Assembly (NCBI GenBank): GCA_027186245.1
Contig: CP114481.1
Span: forward strand, 55,374,569-55,438,568
Direction: 5' to 3'
Origin: Coriaria nepalensis
Taxonomy: Eukaryota; Streptophyta; Magnoliopsida; Cucurbitales; Coriariaceae
DNA: 64,000 nt
Of the stretch, positions 10,069 through 20,407 are shown piece after piece; positions within the stretch are counted from its first letter, which is position 1, and each line of letters opens with the position of its first letter. The notes under the pieces were generated by a model. It made no database searches and was not told the origin of the DNA. It saw only the letters and a program-made list of their open reading frames with translations. The translations under genes and the position numbers were made by a program.

Positions 10069-13000
10069 ATGGCACAAAACGAGATTCTTCATCATGTTCA
10101 GACTATATTGGATGGCACAAACTATATGGTATGGTCCCAATCTATGCGAAGCTTTCTCAAAGGCCGTAAGCTTTGGCTTTATGTGACTGGAGAGGTAAAA
10201 AGGCCAGTTATAGGAGCTTCTGAAACCGATGAGGCTTTCACCACTCGTCTTATTGATTGGGATAGTAAACATCATCAAATTCTTACATGGTTCCGTAACA
10301 CTACTATCCCATCTATTTCTGCGCTCTTTGGTAGCTTTGATGAAGCAAAGGGTGCTTGGGATATGCTTGCCTCTCGATATTCTTCTGTGGATGGTGCTCA
10401 CGAGTATCAACTTCTGTTTGAGCTTTTTCATCTGAGGCAGGAACCTGGTCAAAGTATAAATGATTTTCTTGCTCGCATGCAATTCTTGTGGAATCAGATT
10501 GATGTTTCTGATCCTATTTGGAAGGATCCTACTGATGCTGAGATGTATACTACACGTAGAGATCAACATCGCCTTCACCAATTTTTGATGGCCTTGCGTG
10601 ATGATTTTGAGTCTGTCCGTGTGCAACTTTTACATCGTTCTCCTCTTCCTAATTTGGACACTGCCATCTTTGAACTTGTCCGTGCCGAGACTAGATCACA
10701 GACTATGCGCTCTCAGTCGAGTCATACAGTGTTGGCTGCACCACCCTCGAGTTCTTCGTCATTCCAGCAAGAGCATTATGACAGGTCAGATACTCCTCGA
10801 CTCCCTCCTAAGTCTCGTGATAACAATTACTGTCGTTATTGTCGACGTCGAGGGCACACTATTGACAAGTGTTGGCGTAAGGGAAGACCTAATGCACCAA
10901 CAGTAGCTGTTACTCATACTGAGCGTAGTTTATCTTCAGCTGCATCATTTCCAGCTACTCCCTCTTCAATTGCTGCTTCTGGCCAGGCATCAGGATCTAG
11001 TGTCACTTTATCTGCAGCTGACTTCGAGGCAATAGTCAATCAGGTCGTCCTATCCCGTTCTGGTAATGCATCTTCCTCTGTCCTCTCAGTCTTGCCAGGT
11101 ACATCTTCCCCTTGGCTTTTTGACTCTGCTTGTTGCAATCACATGACACCTCACCCTACTTCCTTGACCACATCTGCACATTCACCTCATTACTCATTGA
11201 TTCGCACAGCTGATGGATCCACTATGAATGTTAAAAATATAGGCACCATCAGTACATCTTCCCTTTCTCTTTCCGAAGTTTTTCATGTGCCTGAATTATC
11301 CTTCAATCTCCTCTTTGTTGGCCAAATGTGTGAACTTGGATATAGACTTGTTTTTGACTTTTCTGGTGTGCATGTGCAGGATCCTCGCACGAACCAGACC
11401 CTTGGGACCGGGCGTAGAGTTGGGCGCATGTTCGAACTCTCATCCTTACACCTCCCCACCACAAACATCTCTGCTGTTGCCTCATCGTCATCCTCATCTC
11501 TTGCACTTTGGCATTCGCGTATTGGTCATGCATCTCCATCTCGAGTTCAACTTTTAGCATCAAAGGGTTTGTTAGGTTCAGTGTCCAACAGTCTATTTGA
11601 TTGTATGTCATGCCAACTTGGAAAACAACCTGCGTTGCCTTTTAATAATAGTGAGTCTCATGCTACTGCGTCTTTTGATTTAATTCATTCTGATGTTTGG
11701 GGACCTTCTCCTGTTGCCAGTATAAGTGGCTCACGTTATTTTGTTATCTTTGTTGATGATTTCTCTCGTTATACTTGGATATTTTTAATGAAATCTCGTT
11801 CTGAGTTATTGGATATTTATCACACCTTTGCAAAAATGATTGAAACCCAATTTTCAAAACCCATCAAAGCTTTTCGTTCTGATAATGCTTTAGAATATAC
11901 TCAACATGAATTTCAAGCCATCCTCAAGCATTATGGCACTGTTTCTCACTTGTCGTGTCCAGGGACCTCACAACAAAATGGTCGAGCAGAACGAAAACTT
12001 AGGCACATTTTAGACACTGTCCGTGCTTTGCTTCTTTCCACATCTCTTCCTACCCCGTTTTGGGGTGAAGCTACTCTCACGGCTGTCAACACAATCAATA
12101 AGTTGCCTACCCCTATCCTTGATAATTGCACTCCTCACGAGAGGTTGTTTGGCTTTGTCCCCTCATATCATCATCTTCGTGTTTTTGGTTCTGCATGTTT
12201 TGTTTTACTCCAACCTCATGAGCGCACCAAACTCGAGCCTCGCTCTCGATTATGTTGTTTTCTTGGATATGGAGTAGAACAAAAAGGCTACCGGTGTTAT
12301 GATCCTGTCTCTCGTCGTCTTCGCATCTCCCGTCATGTCATTTTTTGGGAGCATCGACTATTCCACGAAGTCGGCAAATTCAACATGCCATCCTTCCCTC
12401 CCTTTACTACACTTCTTGAGATTCCTCTTTCTCCAACTTCTACTAGCAATGTCTTGTCAGGGTCTTCATCATTCGAACATCAATCATCTTCTGCTCCCGA
12501 CACTGCTCCGTCTGCATCCCTAGGTTCTGTTCTATCTGAGGATCCGATATGCACTCCCCCACCTGACCTTCGCCGATCCACTCGAGTAAGATCACTTCCA
12601 TCCCATTTACAAGATTTTCATTGCTTTCATGCCTTAGCTACCTTGCATGAGCCTCACTCCTTTCGTGAGGCCTCCACTAACCCTCTTTGGCAGGCTGCGA
12701 TGAAAGAGGAAATTGATGCTTTACATAAGAACGATACATGGGATCTGGTTGACTTGCCTCCTGGAAAGTCTGTGGTTGGGTGTAAGTGGATTTACAAAAT
12801 CAAGACTTGTTCCGATGGCACTATTGACAGGTACAAGGCTCGACTTGTGGCCAGAGGTTTTACTCAGGAGTACGGTGTGGATTATGAGGAGACTTTTGCT
12901 CCAGTTGCTCGCCTCTCCTCTGTGCGTGCTCTGCTGGCTGTTGCAGCCTCTCGACATTGGTCCCTTTGTCAGATGGATGTTAAGAATGCCTTTCTTAATG

Positions 13001-14178
13001 GTGATTTAAGTGAAGAAGTCTATATGCAGCCACCCCCTGGATTATCTCATCCTACAAATAAGGTTTGTCGTTTCCGTCGAGCTTTATATGGACTTAAGCA
13101 GGCTCCTCGAGCATGGTTTGCTAAGTTTAGCGCTACTATCTCTAGCCTTGGCTACTCCCTCAGTTCATATGATTCAGCCTTATTTATTCGCCGCACAGAC
13201 AGGGGTACCATACTTCTTCTACTATATGTTGATGACATGATCATAACTGGAGATGATATCACCGGTATTCAGGAACTTAAACAGTTCCTCAGTCAGCACT
13301 TTGAGATGAAAGATCTTGGTCCTCTCAGCTATTTTCTTGGCCTTGAGATCTCTTCTTCTTCTGATGGTTATTACTTGACACAGGCTAAGTATATCTTTGA
13401 TCTGCTCTCCCGGGCCAATCTCACAGACAGCAAGATTGCCGACACTCCGACTGAGCTTAATACCCGTCTCACTCCTGATGATGGCGAGCCTCTTCGTGAT
13501 TTTACCTTATATCGGCATTTAGTTGGCAGTCTTGTCTATCTCACTGTCACTCGACCTGATATCTCGTATGTTGTTCATCAGGTGAGTCAGTTTATGGCTG
13601 CTCCTCGCTCCACTCATTTCTCAGCTGTCCTCCGCATTCTCCGCTACCTGAAGGGAACATTATTTCATGGGCTTTACTTCTCCTCTCAGTCTTCTCTTCA
13701 GCTGCATGCTTATACTGATGCAGATTGGGCGGGTGATCCGACAGATCGTCGCTCTACCACTGGTTATTGTTTTCTACTTGGCACTTCACTCATCTCTTGG
13801 CGAAGTAAGAAACAAACTGTGGTTGCCCGCTCTAGCACCGAGGCAGAATATCGTGCCCTAGCTGACACTACCTCAGAGCTTCTTTGGTTGCGATGGCTGT
13901 TACAAGATATGGGTGTCTCTGTATCTTCTGCTACTCCTGTATACTGTGACAACAGGAGTGCTATTCAGATTGCTCATAATGATGTATTTCATGAACGGAC
14001 CAAACATATTGAGATTGATTGTCATTTTGTCCGTCATCATCTTCTTCAGAGCTCACTACAGCTTCATTCTGTCACGTCTCGTGATCAGCTCGCGGACATC
14101 TTCACAAAGTCACATCCTCCAGGGCGCTTTCGTGATCTTGTGTCCAAACTCAAGTTGGTCTCTCGTACTCCACCTTGA
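10069..14178 (+). CDS. Copia gag-pol polyprotein, intact
   Basis: A single 1369-aa ORF. In order it carries: a UBN2-type gag (about residues 20-230); a CCHC zinc knuckle (CRYCRRRGHTIDKC, near residue 255); a protease segment WLFDSACCNHMT, where the usual DSG catalytic triplet reads DSA; the pre-integrase zinc region (HSRIGHAS ... CMSCQLGK); an integrase core with HSDVWGP, RSDNALEY and NGRAERK, supplying D, D and E; reverse transcriptase with ALYGLKQAPRAW and the YVDDM active site; and RNase H (AYTDADWAGD, SSTEAEYRAL, HERTKHIEID). The domain order PR-IN-RT-RH is copia. There are no stops or frameshifts. The DSA triplet is shared with the sibling copy, so it is family-wide rather than local damage. 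Confidence 0.93.
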   Translation: MAQNEILHHVQTILDGTNYMVWSQSMRSFLKGRKLWLYVTGEVKRPVIGASETDEAFTTRLIDWDSKHHQILTWFRNTTIPSISALFGSFDEAKGAWDMLASRYSSVDGAHEYQLLFELFHLRQEPGQSINDFLARMQFLWNQIDVSDPIWKDPTDAEMYTTRRDQHRLHQFLMALRDDFESVRVQLLHRSPLPNLDTAIFELVRAETRSQTMRSQSSHTVLAAPPSSSSSFQQEHYDRSDTPRLPPKSRDNNYCRYCRRRGHTIDKCWRKGRPNAPTVAVTHTERSLSSAASFPATPSSIAASGQASGSSVTLSAADFEAIVNQVVLSRSGNASSSVLSVLPGTSSPWLFDSACCNHMTPHPTSLTTSAHSPHYSLIRTADGSTMNVKNIGTISTSSLSLSEVFHVPELSFNLLFVGQMCELGYRLVFDFSGVHVQDPRTNQTLGTGRRVGRMFELSSLHLPTTNISAVASSSSSSLALWHSRIGHASPSRVQLLASKGLLGSVSNSLFDCMSCQLGKQPALPFNNSESHATASFDLIHSDVWGPSPVASISGSRYFVIFVDDFSRYTWIFLMKSRSELLDIYHTFAKMIETQFSKPIKAFRSDNALEYTQHEFQAILKHYGTVSHLSCPGTSQQNGRAERKLRHILDTVRALLLSTSLPTPFWGEATLTAVNTINKLPTPILDNCTPHERLFGFVPSYHHLRVFGSACFVLLQPHERTKLEPRSRLCCFLGYGVEQKGYRCYDPVSRRLRISRHVIFWEHRLFHEVGKFNMPSFPPFTTLLEIPLSPTSTSNVLSGSSSFEHQSSSAPDTAPSASLGSVLSEDPICTPPPDLRRSTRVRSLPSHLQDFHCFHALATLHEPHSFREASTNPLWQAAMKEEIDALHKNDTWDLVDLPPGKSVVGCKWIYKIKTCSDGTIDRYKARLVARGFTQEYGVDYEETFAPVARLSSVRALLAVAASRHWSLCQMDVKNAFLNGDLSEEVYMQPPPGLSHPTNKVCRFRRALYGLKQAPRAWFAKFSATISSLGYSLSSYDSALFIRRTDRGTILLLLYVDDMIITGDDITGIQELKQFLSQHFEMKDLGPLSYFLGLEISSSSDGYYLTQAKYIFDLLSRANLTDSKIADTPTELNTRLTPDDGEPLRDFTLYRHLVGSLVYLTVTRPDISYVVHQVSQFMAAPRSTHFSAVLRILRYLKGTLFHGLYFSSQSSLQLHAYTDADWAGDPTDRRSTTGYCFLLGTSLISWRSKKQTVVARSSTEAEYRALADTTSELLWLRWLLQDMGVSVSSATPVYCDNRSAIQIAHNDVFHERTKHIEIDCHFVRHHLLQSSLQLHSVTSRDQLADIFTKSHPPGRFRDLVSKLKLVSRTPP

Positions 14179-14191
14179 GTTTGAGGGAGGC

Positions 14192-14320
14192 TGTTAGATT
14201 ATATATGTAGTGTGTCCCACATTGGTTATATATATATGTGATCTGTATTGTTAGCCTATATATATAGGCATCCTCTGTACATCATAGGTGTGATTAAAAT
14301 ACAATATTATATTCTCAACA
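14192..14320 (+). repeat. 3' LTR of copia copy 1
   Basis: 129 bp, identical to the 5' LTR by eye, directly after the GAGGGAGG polypurine tract and followed by the ATGTG target duplication. Confidence 0.93.
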
Positions 14321-14762
14321 ATGTGATAATATTGGCGTCATACATCTATCACTTAATTCCGGTCATCCACTCCCGCATGAAACACATTGCTATTGACGTA
14401 TACTTTGTTCGTGATGTTGTTGCCAAAAACCTCGTCCGTGTGTCCCACATTAGCACCACGGATCAGCTTGCCAACTCGATGACTAAACTGCTGCCTCGAC
14501 CACTGTTTCACACGCTTAGGAACAAAATTGTTGTCGCCGATTTTGCGGGAACGTAATAGGGAGATCCCACGTAATATGGAAATCCCGCATCGACTACGGA
14601 TACACCATGCACGCACGTCTTTACTACTTTCCTTGTACAAAATATTACCATACATTTCCTTGTATTTATTATCTTTCCTAGTTTTACTATTTCCATATAG
14701 CAACCTGTAGCGTGTATATGTACAGAGACTTATGTAATGAAATATTTTGAGGAGTTTCCCTT
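14321..14762 (+). mobile_element. Old decayed copia element, 3' part
   Basis: Continuation of the element at 5497-9253. The broken CDN motif resumes, then HSRMKHIAIDVYFVRD, TDQLANSMTKLLPRPLF and a stop near 14554, which is the end of copia RNase H. About 200 bp of non-coding DNA follows, probably a truncated 3' LTR. Homology to peptide gene C begins near 14763-14773, inside its intron. Confidence 0.7.
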
Positions 14763-14996
14763 ACATACGCCACGTATTTGAATCACATATATAAATTCTT
14801 CTTATGATAAGCATATAGCTAGCTATATATATACAATAAAAGAAGAAGATTTACAGGAGCTCTGAGGCTCGGAAGTAGGAGGATCCACAAGGAGCTTCCT
14901 TGCAGACACATGATTGGATGCAATTAGGATCATGATCATAACAATCAAGATCGTCACCATGAAAGCTGTTGAGTTAAGCTTCTTAGCTACAGCCAT
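14763..14996 (-). pseudogene. Peptide precursor copy C, second exon lost
   Basis: Exon 1 (14996-14855, 142 bp) is intact and encodes a leader like copies A and B (AFMVTILIVMIMIL ... NHVSARKLL), ending at the same GTAAAT donor. The intron is homologous only to about 14763 and then meets the old copia. No exon 2 carrying the WxGGYxHxPN motif is found between there and copy B. The gene is therefore a 3'-truncated pseudogene unless a new 3' end has been acquired. Its TATA box (15075-15082) and about 600 bp of promoter remain. Confidence 0.65.
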
Positions 14997-16276
14997 AGTA
15001 CTATTCCTCAAGTTAGCTAGCAGGAGAACAACTAAGTGAAGTAACCCAATATTAGAAGATAAGGAAGCTTGACCAATTTATAATATTCCAATACTAGTTG
15101 GATTCCTTTTTATTTTATGTACAACTTGTAGTTGAACTATAAAAAATTGGATGTGTTGACCCAAGTATGTTGGCAGCTAGTCCATTGGTCCTCACACCCG
15201 TGACCATGCCATGTGGGGTAGTAGCTAGTACTAGTAACTAGGGTGATCAGGTCAACAAAGTCTGCGAATCATACAAGCTGATTGATCGCTGACTCTCCAT
15301 CAAATGATTTGCTGCTCATTAACTCTAGTTTCTAGGTCGTTTTCTAGATTAATTGACTGCATTTTCTATAGGCCGGTCCGGCATTTTAAATTTATTAATG
15401 CTTTGTTCTCTTGGCTCCTCCATGAGTGAATGAATTTCTTAAGAAGAACAGTTTTTTTCGAGCTATCTAGCTAGGGAGCTAAGCCCGTATGATGATCTAT
15501 AGCAAGGATTTATAATCTTATATAGAGGTTTAATTCAGCTCAAGTTTGTATCGGTTGGATAATCGGTATTCAGCCTTGACAATTAAAGTGCGTACCATAC
15601 AAAGTTTACTTGGGAAAATATGCATTGAGATGTTGTAATACTAATTCCTATGGGGAGTGGGGAGTGTAATTATTTGAGATCTTTGTTATATTTTTAATAT
15701 GTTTTTTATATTGTCATTTATGTGTAGTTTTATTTTGAATTTATATGTAAAGTAATTATATAGTGGACTTAATTTAGATATTATATAAAAAAATTATTTT
15801 TATTTTAAAATTAATTAACAATAAAATAAAAAGAATAACTCATCTTTTTTATATATTAAAATTTTAATATCTCTATTTCAAATGTAATATATGTTCTCAA
15901 ATCATGTCAACCGGCCTGACCCCATTTTGTAACAAAATGTAAATAATAATTGCATAAGATACTCGTTTCATAGTCTCCACTTTTCAGTTTAGAAGATCAA
16001 GTCTATATGTCGACCACACCACCCTCTAATATCAAATCCAAGTGGAGATGTAAATGGTAGTGCCCAATCAACAAATAGATAGGATATATAATCAAAGACT
16101 TCGATACTTTATTACTTAATTGCTTGATCAACTACTAGCTACCTCAACCATATTATATGATCAGAACGTATTGATTCTAGCTAGCTAGCTAGTAATTAGT
16201 CAGATCCAGGCTCCAGCATATTTATTACAGGAAAAGTACACGCATTCAGCATAGATATATACCATGGGTGGCAGAG
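14997..16276. other. Promoter of peptide copy C and AT-rich spacer
   Basis: From 14997 to about 15620 the DNA is homologous to the 5' flank of copies A and B, including a TATA box and a block starting CCTCACACCCGTGACCATG. From 15620 to 16276 it is AT-rich with AGCTAGCT runs. No further gene is seen. Confidence 0.6.
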
Positions 16277-16704
16277 TCAAGGGCGATTAGGATGATGATA
16301 TCCGCCGCCCCAAGGGTGATCTGGATTCTTGCCAAGCAACATGTGTGTAGACCCCAGCTTCCACATCCATTCATCTATAGTTACATGCCAATTTTTCAAA
16401 AACAGTAAGCTAGACATAACAAATAACTTTGTTATAAAATAATATATGAAAAAAATGCATGTATACATACGTACTTGAATCATGTAATCAATCATTCTTA
16501 TAATGATAAACATATAGCTAGCTAAATTTATATAGTAAATGAAGAAAATTTACATGAGCTGAGATGATCACGCCCGGGGGACGTAGAAGGATCCACAAGG
16601 AGCTTCCTTGCAGACACTTGATTGGATACGGTTAGGATCATAATCATAGCAATCAAGATCACCACCATGAAAGCACTTGAGTCAAGCTTCTTAGCTGCAG
16701 CCAT
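16277..16704 (-). CDS. Predicted small secreted peptide precursor, copy D (divergent)
   Basis: Exon 1 is 16704-16554 (GTAAAT donor) and exon 2 is 16374-16277 (ATAG acceptor), joining in phase to 82 residues. The leader (AFMVVILIAMIMIL, then NQVSARKLL) is clearly homologous to A-C. The middle is different (YEWMWKLGSTHMLLGKNP). The tail DHPWGGGYHHPNRP keeps P-W-x-G-G-Y-x-H-x-P-N and then stops. So leader and C-terminal motif are kept while the linker has diverged, as expected when the C-terminus is the active part. The acceptor choice is less certain than in A and B because the exon 2 start has drifted. Function is unknown. Confidence 0.6.
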
Positions 16705-18686
16705 TATGTATATTCCTCAAATCAGCAAGACAAAGACTAACCCATTAGAGAGCATAAGGCAGTGTTATCAATATATAATCCAAGTATAGTTGACTATTCC
16801 TTTTTATTTTAAGTGCAACTTGAACTTTAAAAAACTGGATATTTATATATATAATCATAATAGCAAGCTGCTACCAGCTAGCCAGTTGTCATGATATAAA
16901 AGTATATTGTTACGGGTTATAGCCAAGTAATTAGGTTGACAATATTCCATGTATGCAGGGTATGCAATAATGATTTTGTATAGGCATAGATATTATATCA
17001 ATAAGGGTATTAGGAACCTAAAATCACAAAACGTTCCCGGTATATGAAAAAATGAGATAAAGAAATACAGACACATCCCCAATTACGAGGGAGGGGAGAA
17101 GACAAAAATTACGCTCGAACCATGATACCAACTAGATAGAGAGCTAGGGCAAACATGACATAAATTGCAAGAGAATAGAGCTACCGGGTGAAATAGTAGT
17201 ATAATTATACTAAGGATAGTAGAATTGGGATCGTAAATTTGCAGTAAGGCTTGAAGCATAAATGCATTGAATTCTTTGATAGTTTGAATTTTTGTTTGAA
17301 AAGAGTCGTTATTTATTTCTCTTATTTAGAAAAGTATCGGAATCTAAAAAAGTTGATGCCTCACTATCTGAAAATATGACCAAATATTTGATTTGAAATG
17401 TGCGTAGGTCATCCACTAATAAACCACACTATTACCACAGTCCATATCTTTTTTAGCTTCTTCATTCTCATAAAAAAAATTATTCGAAGTATTAGAGTAG
17501 TTAATTGAGGATATCAAGGGTGGAAGGTTTGAGGGTAGATGAGAACTTGGAGAGGTTTCAGACAAATACTTAATGGCACTGTAGATCATTAGTACTGAAA
17601 AATCGATGATGTCTGGAGCATGGATCATTCGCCAAGCCGGATTTTGTATGAGCTCGAGCGGGCGACTAGACACTACTTTTAGCACCATTCATATCTGAAA
17701 TTAAGACTGAATCCTTCCCATCTTCACATCTCTCTTCAAGGATAATAACTAAATTGATTATTACACTATCAAATACGGACGAGTTAACGGGTCCGTTTTA
17801 GGAAAAACAAATGAGGCATTAATATCAAGCTTGTGATGTGGAGAGGAAAAACAAATCCGGAGAACTCTTGCAGTTTGGGATGTGGAGAGGAAAAACAAAT
17901 GAGTACGGTAGAGATATCAAGCTTTAGGAAATGCCAACAGGAAGAGCTATGTGTTTTGCAATCTGTTAATGTTAGAATTTCGAAGTTGAGAGCAAAAAAT
18001 AGAATACACTTTGTTTTCTGATAAAATTTGCTTACTTACCAAAATGCAAGTTTTTCATTTCATTAATACTTAATAAAGAGATGATTACAAATCAGAACAA
18101 TTACTAAAGTTAAAGTAAACTAAGACATTTTTAATCAACTAGGATTAGAAGTTACAATACTAGATTGGACATTACAAAAGTGCTAAGTACAATCAAGCAC
18201 ACAAAAACAGCAAAAAAGCGTTTCTGTAAAAACAGCAAAAGCAAAAAGCTGTTACTGTAAAAACAGCTTTTGGCTTTGTGCTAAAACACCAAAAGTGAAA
18301 TGATGGACTTTGGCATGCTTGATCTCGAAGTTTGAGGTCCAACCAACTTAAACAAACTTACTTGAGGTTAGAGCAGCTCCATTTGAGGTAAAAAATGCAC
18401 TAAAACAGAAACTTCACAAGGCCAAAATCAATAAAATAGTAAAAGCAAGATTATGCCTCAAGTTGAGTTTTAATGATCCGATCACCTTCAAACCAATTGC
18501 AACAAGTCATAAATGATGAGAGGAAGCTAATGGAATTTAAGTCAATGCATTTGGATTAAAGAGTCAAAAAGTCAACGTTTTTGGCTAATTTCCAATTGTA
18601 AAGTTACTAACCAAACAAGCAATCTTCAAACAGTTAATCCTGAAAAAGATCAGGAAAAAGTTAAAATTCAGGAATTATTGTTTTGT
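16705..18686. other. Spacer without recognised genes
   Basis: To about 16885 this is the copy D promoter, homologous to the other copies. A minus ORF of 90 codons at 17416-17688 has no recognised domain. Around 17790-17930 short direct repeats occur (GGAAAAACAAATGAG and ATATCAAGCTT). At 18190-18290 there is a low-complexity patch with repeated CTGTAAAAACAGC. Nothing firm. Confidence 0.4.
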
Positions 18687-19500
18687 AGATCCAGTTGGTG
18701 CTTCGGGTGGTTTAGCTTTATGGTGCACAGAAGAAGTGAAGGTGGAGGTGCTTAAAGCATCAAAAACGTTGATTGATTCAGTTGTTTGTTTTTACAGTGA
18801 TAGTGGCCCTATTAGATGGTTTTGGATTTATGGGGATCTGGACTACAAGGTCAGGAAGCATCCTTCGGATGAGATAAAAGGGGAAGCTAAAAGGATTGTG
18901 GGGCCCTTGGGTTTGTACAGGGGATTTCAACGACATTCTTAGTGGAAATGATAAGGAAAGAAGGAATAATAGGCTTGTGTGGAAGACGATAGCCTTTCGA
19001 TCTATATGATTCATGAGTGTGGGTTGATGGATCTCCCCTATAAGATTCATGAGTGACGATAGCCTTTCGATCTATGTTCGGGATAAAACATAGTTTTGGA
19101 ACTGCGTGCTATGTTCTAAATGTTCGGGATTGATCTGAAAAGTTTTCTTAGCCATCAGAGCAGTGTTAGATTAGGTTTTTCACAACTTCACATGCCAAGA
19201 TTTTTCTTTATTACTTACTTTGCATAAATGGGGAAATCAACATGCATACATTATTTATTACTAAGGTAAGATAATTTTATATCATATCATTTCTAATGTT
19301 ACGGTGAGTTGCAAAAGTCTTTTGGAAGCTGTGATGCAAGTTAGGGGTACTAATAGTTTCGGGACTTACTTGGGAATTCCTTCGCTTTGGGGGAGAACTA
19401 AGTGTGAGATGTTTACTTATATTAAAGAGAGAATTCTACAAAGCTCAAGTCTTGGAAGCATAAACTTCTATCTAACAGTGGGAAGGAGGTGCTTAAAATT
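18687..19500 (+). mobile_element. Decayed LINE (non-LTR) retrotransposon fragment
   Basis: In shifting frames the sequence reads DPVGASGGLALWC and, further on, WVCTGDFNDILSG, both typical of the L1-type endonuclease. At 19305-19450 it reads SFGTYLGIPSLWGRTK and FTYIKERILQ, the segment that follows plant LINE reverse transcriptase. Most of the RT between them is deleted, and there is a small duplication of GACGATAGCCTTTCGATC (about 18987 and 19057). No intact ORF. Confidence 0.7.
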
Positions 19501-20407
19501 AATGATCCTGATTGGATTGGGGATTACTGACAGGGTCGATCAGGCTCGAAAAAGCCGAACATGGATGATGATGGAACAGATTCGTCTGCTATTGTATCTG
19601 GCTTGTTTGCCGATGCATTGATGCATGCATTTATTAGCAACAACATAACAGAAAAGAACGCCATGAACCCAGTTGAAAGTTTCTTAGAACCCATTTCTTT
19701 TCCTCTTTTTTTTTTTTTTTTTTCCGTCTGTACTTCTACTAATTGGTAATTAAATATGTCGCTTGAAGTGCTATTTATATCTAAATTTCAAATACTCATC
19801 CTGTAATCTACTAGCTTCTCTTACTAAGGTAAGAAAAAAAAAGTACCTTTTCAGACAAAATCGTTCGCGTTGGAAAGAAAAGAGAAAAAAGTAAAACTAA
19901 CTTTAATTTTGGCGGGGTTGTAACTGAGTTTTCCTGTGGTTGTGACTGAGTGGATGTACCGGTGTTGATTAGATCAGTTTAATCTTCAACATATTAGACC
20001 CTTTTTTTTTTTTTTTTTTTCTTTTGACAAGCAAAGTATAAATTGTATTGAAGTAACGACAATGGAAGAGACCCAAACCAGAGCAAAAATTTAGGCAAAG
20101 GAGACAATCCTGATTGCGACCGAATTGCAGCATCTGTAACTTTTAGTGTACATTGAAGTATGTACATATACATCTCACTTCGTGAAATTTCATGGAGCAT
20201 CACTGTCCTCGATTAATTCGAGGTTCTTCATTCAGGTCGACACTATCCTTTTAACATACTACAAAGAAATAATAGATACTTATATGGTACAAAAGTGCAT
20301 TTTGCGATTGTTTGAACTTACTTAATCCTATCTGAATGCAGCTTCAAGATTGCAAGCGATGATGAACATGTACTGGGATAAGGTAGGATGCTCGTAATTT
20401 AAAGCAA
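19501..20407. other. Spacer downstream of SMC2
   Basis: Contains poly-T runs (about 19707-19724 and 20001-20020) and no convincing coding sequence. The right part is the 3' flank of SMC2, whose stop codon is at 20408-20410. Confidence 0.5.

Larger units (their letters stand above)
9254..14320 (+). mobile_element. Complete young Ty1/copia retrotransposon (copy 1)
   Basis: Full-length 5067-bp element with 129-bp LTRs (9254-9382 and 14192-14320) that I read as identical. The tRNA-Met primer site TGGTATCAGAGC is at 9383-9394, and one uninterrupted gag-pol ORF is at 10069-14178. The polypurine tract is GAGGGAGG (about 14183-14190). It is flanked by ATGTG on both sides (9249-9253 and 14321-14325), a proper 5-bp target duplication. 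It is inserted within the CDN motif of the older copia RNase H. Identical LTRs and an open frame indicate a recent insertion that may still be competent. A sibling copy lies at 44126-49174. Confidence 0.95.

Noticed and set aside
10012..10626. Long minus-strand ORF (204 codons) opposite copia gag
   Set aside because: It is the antisense shadow of the gag-pol frame; the equivalent in copy 2 (47860-48405) is also a shadow. No domain recognised.
17120..17150. Complement of TGGTATCA resembling a copia primer site
   Set aside because: The following bases differ from TGGTATCAGAGC and no LTR adjoins it.
17416..17688. 90-codon minus ORF
   Set aside because: No domain, no splice partners and no signal peptide recognised; length is compatible with chance in this sequence.
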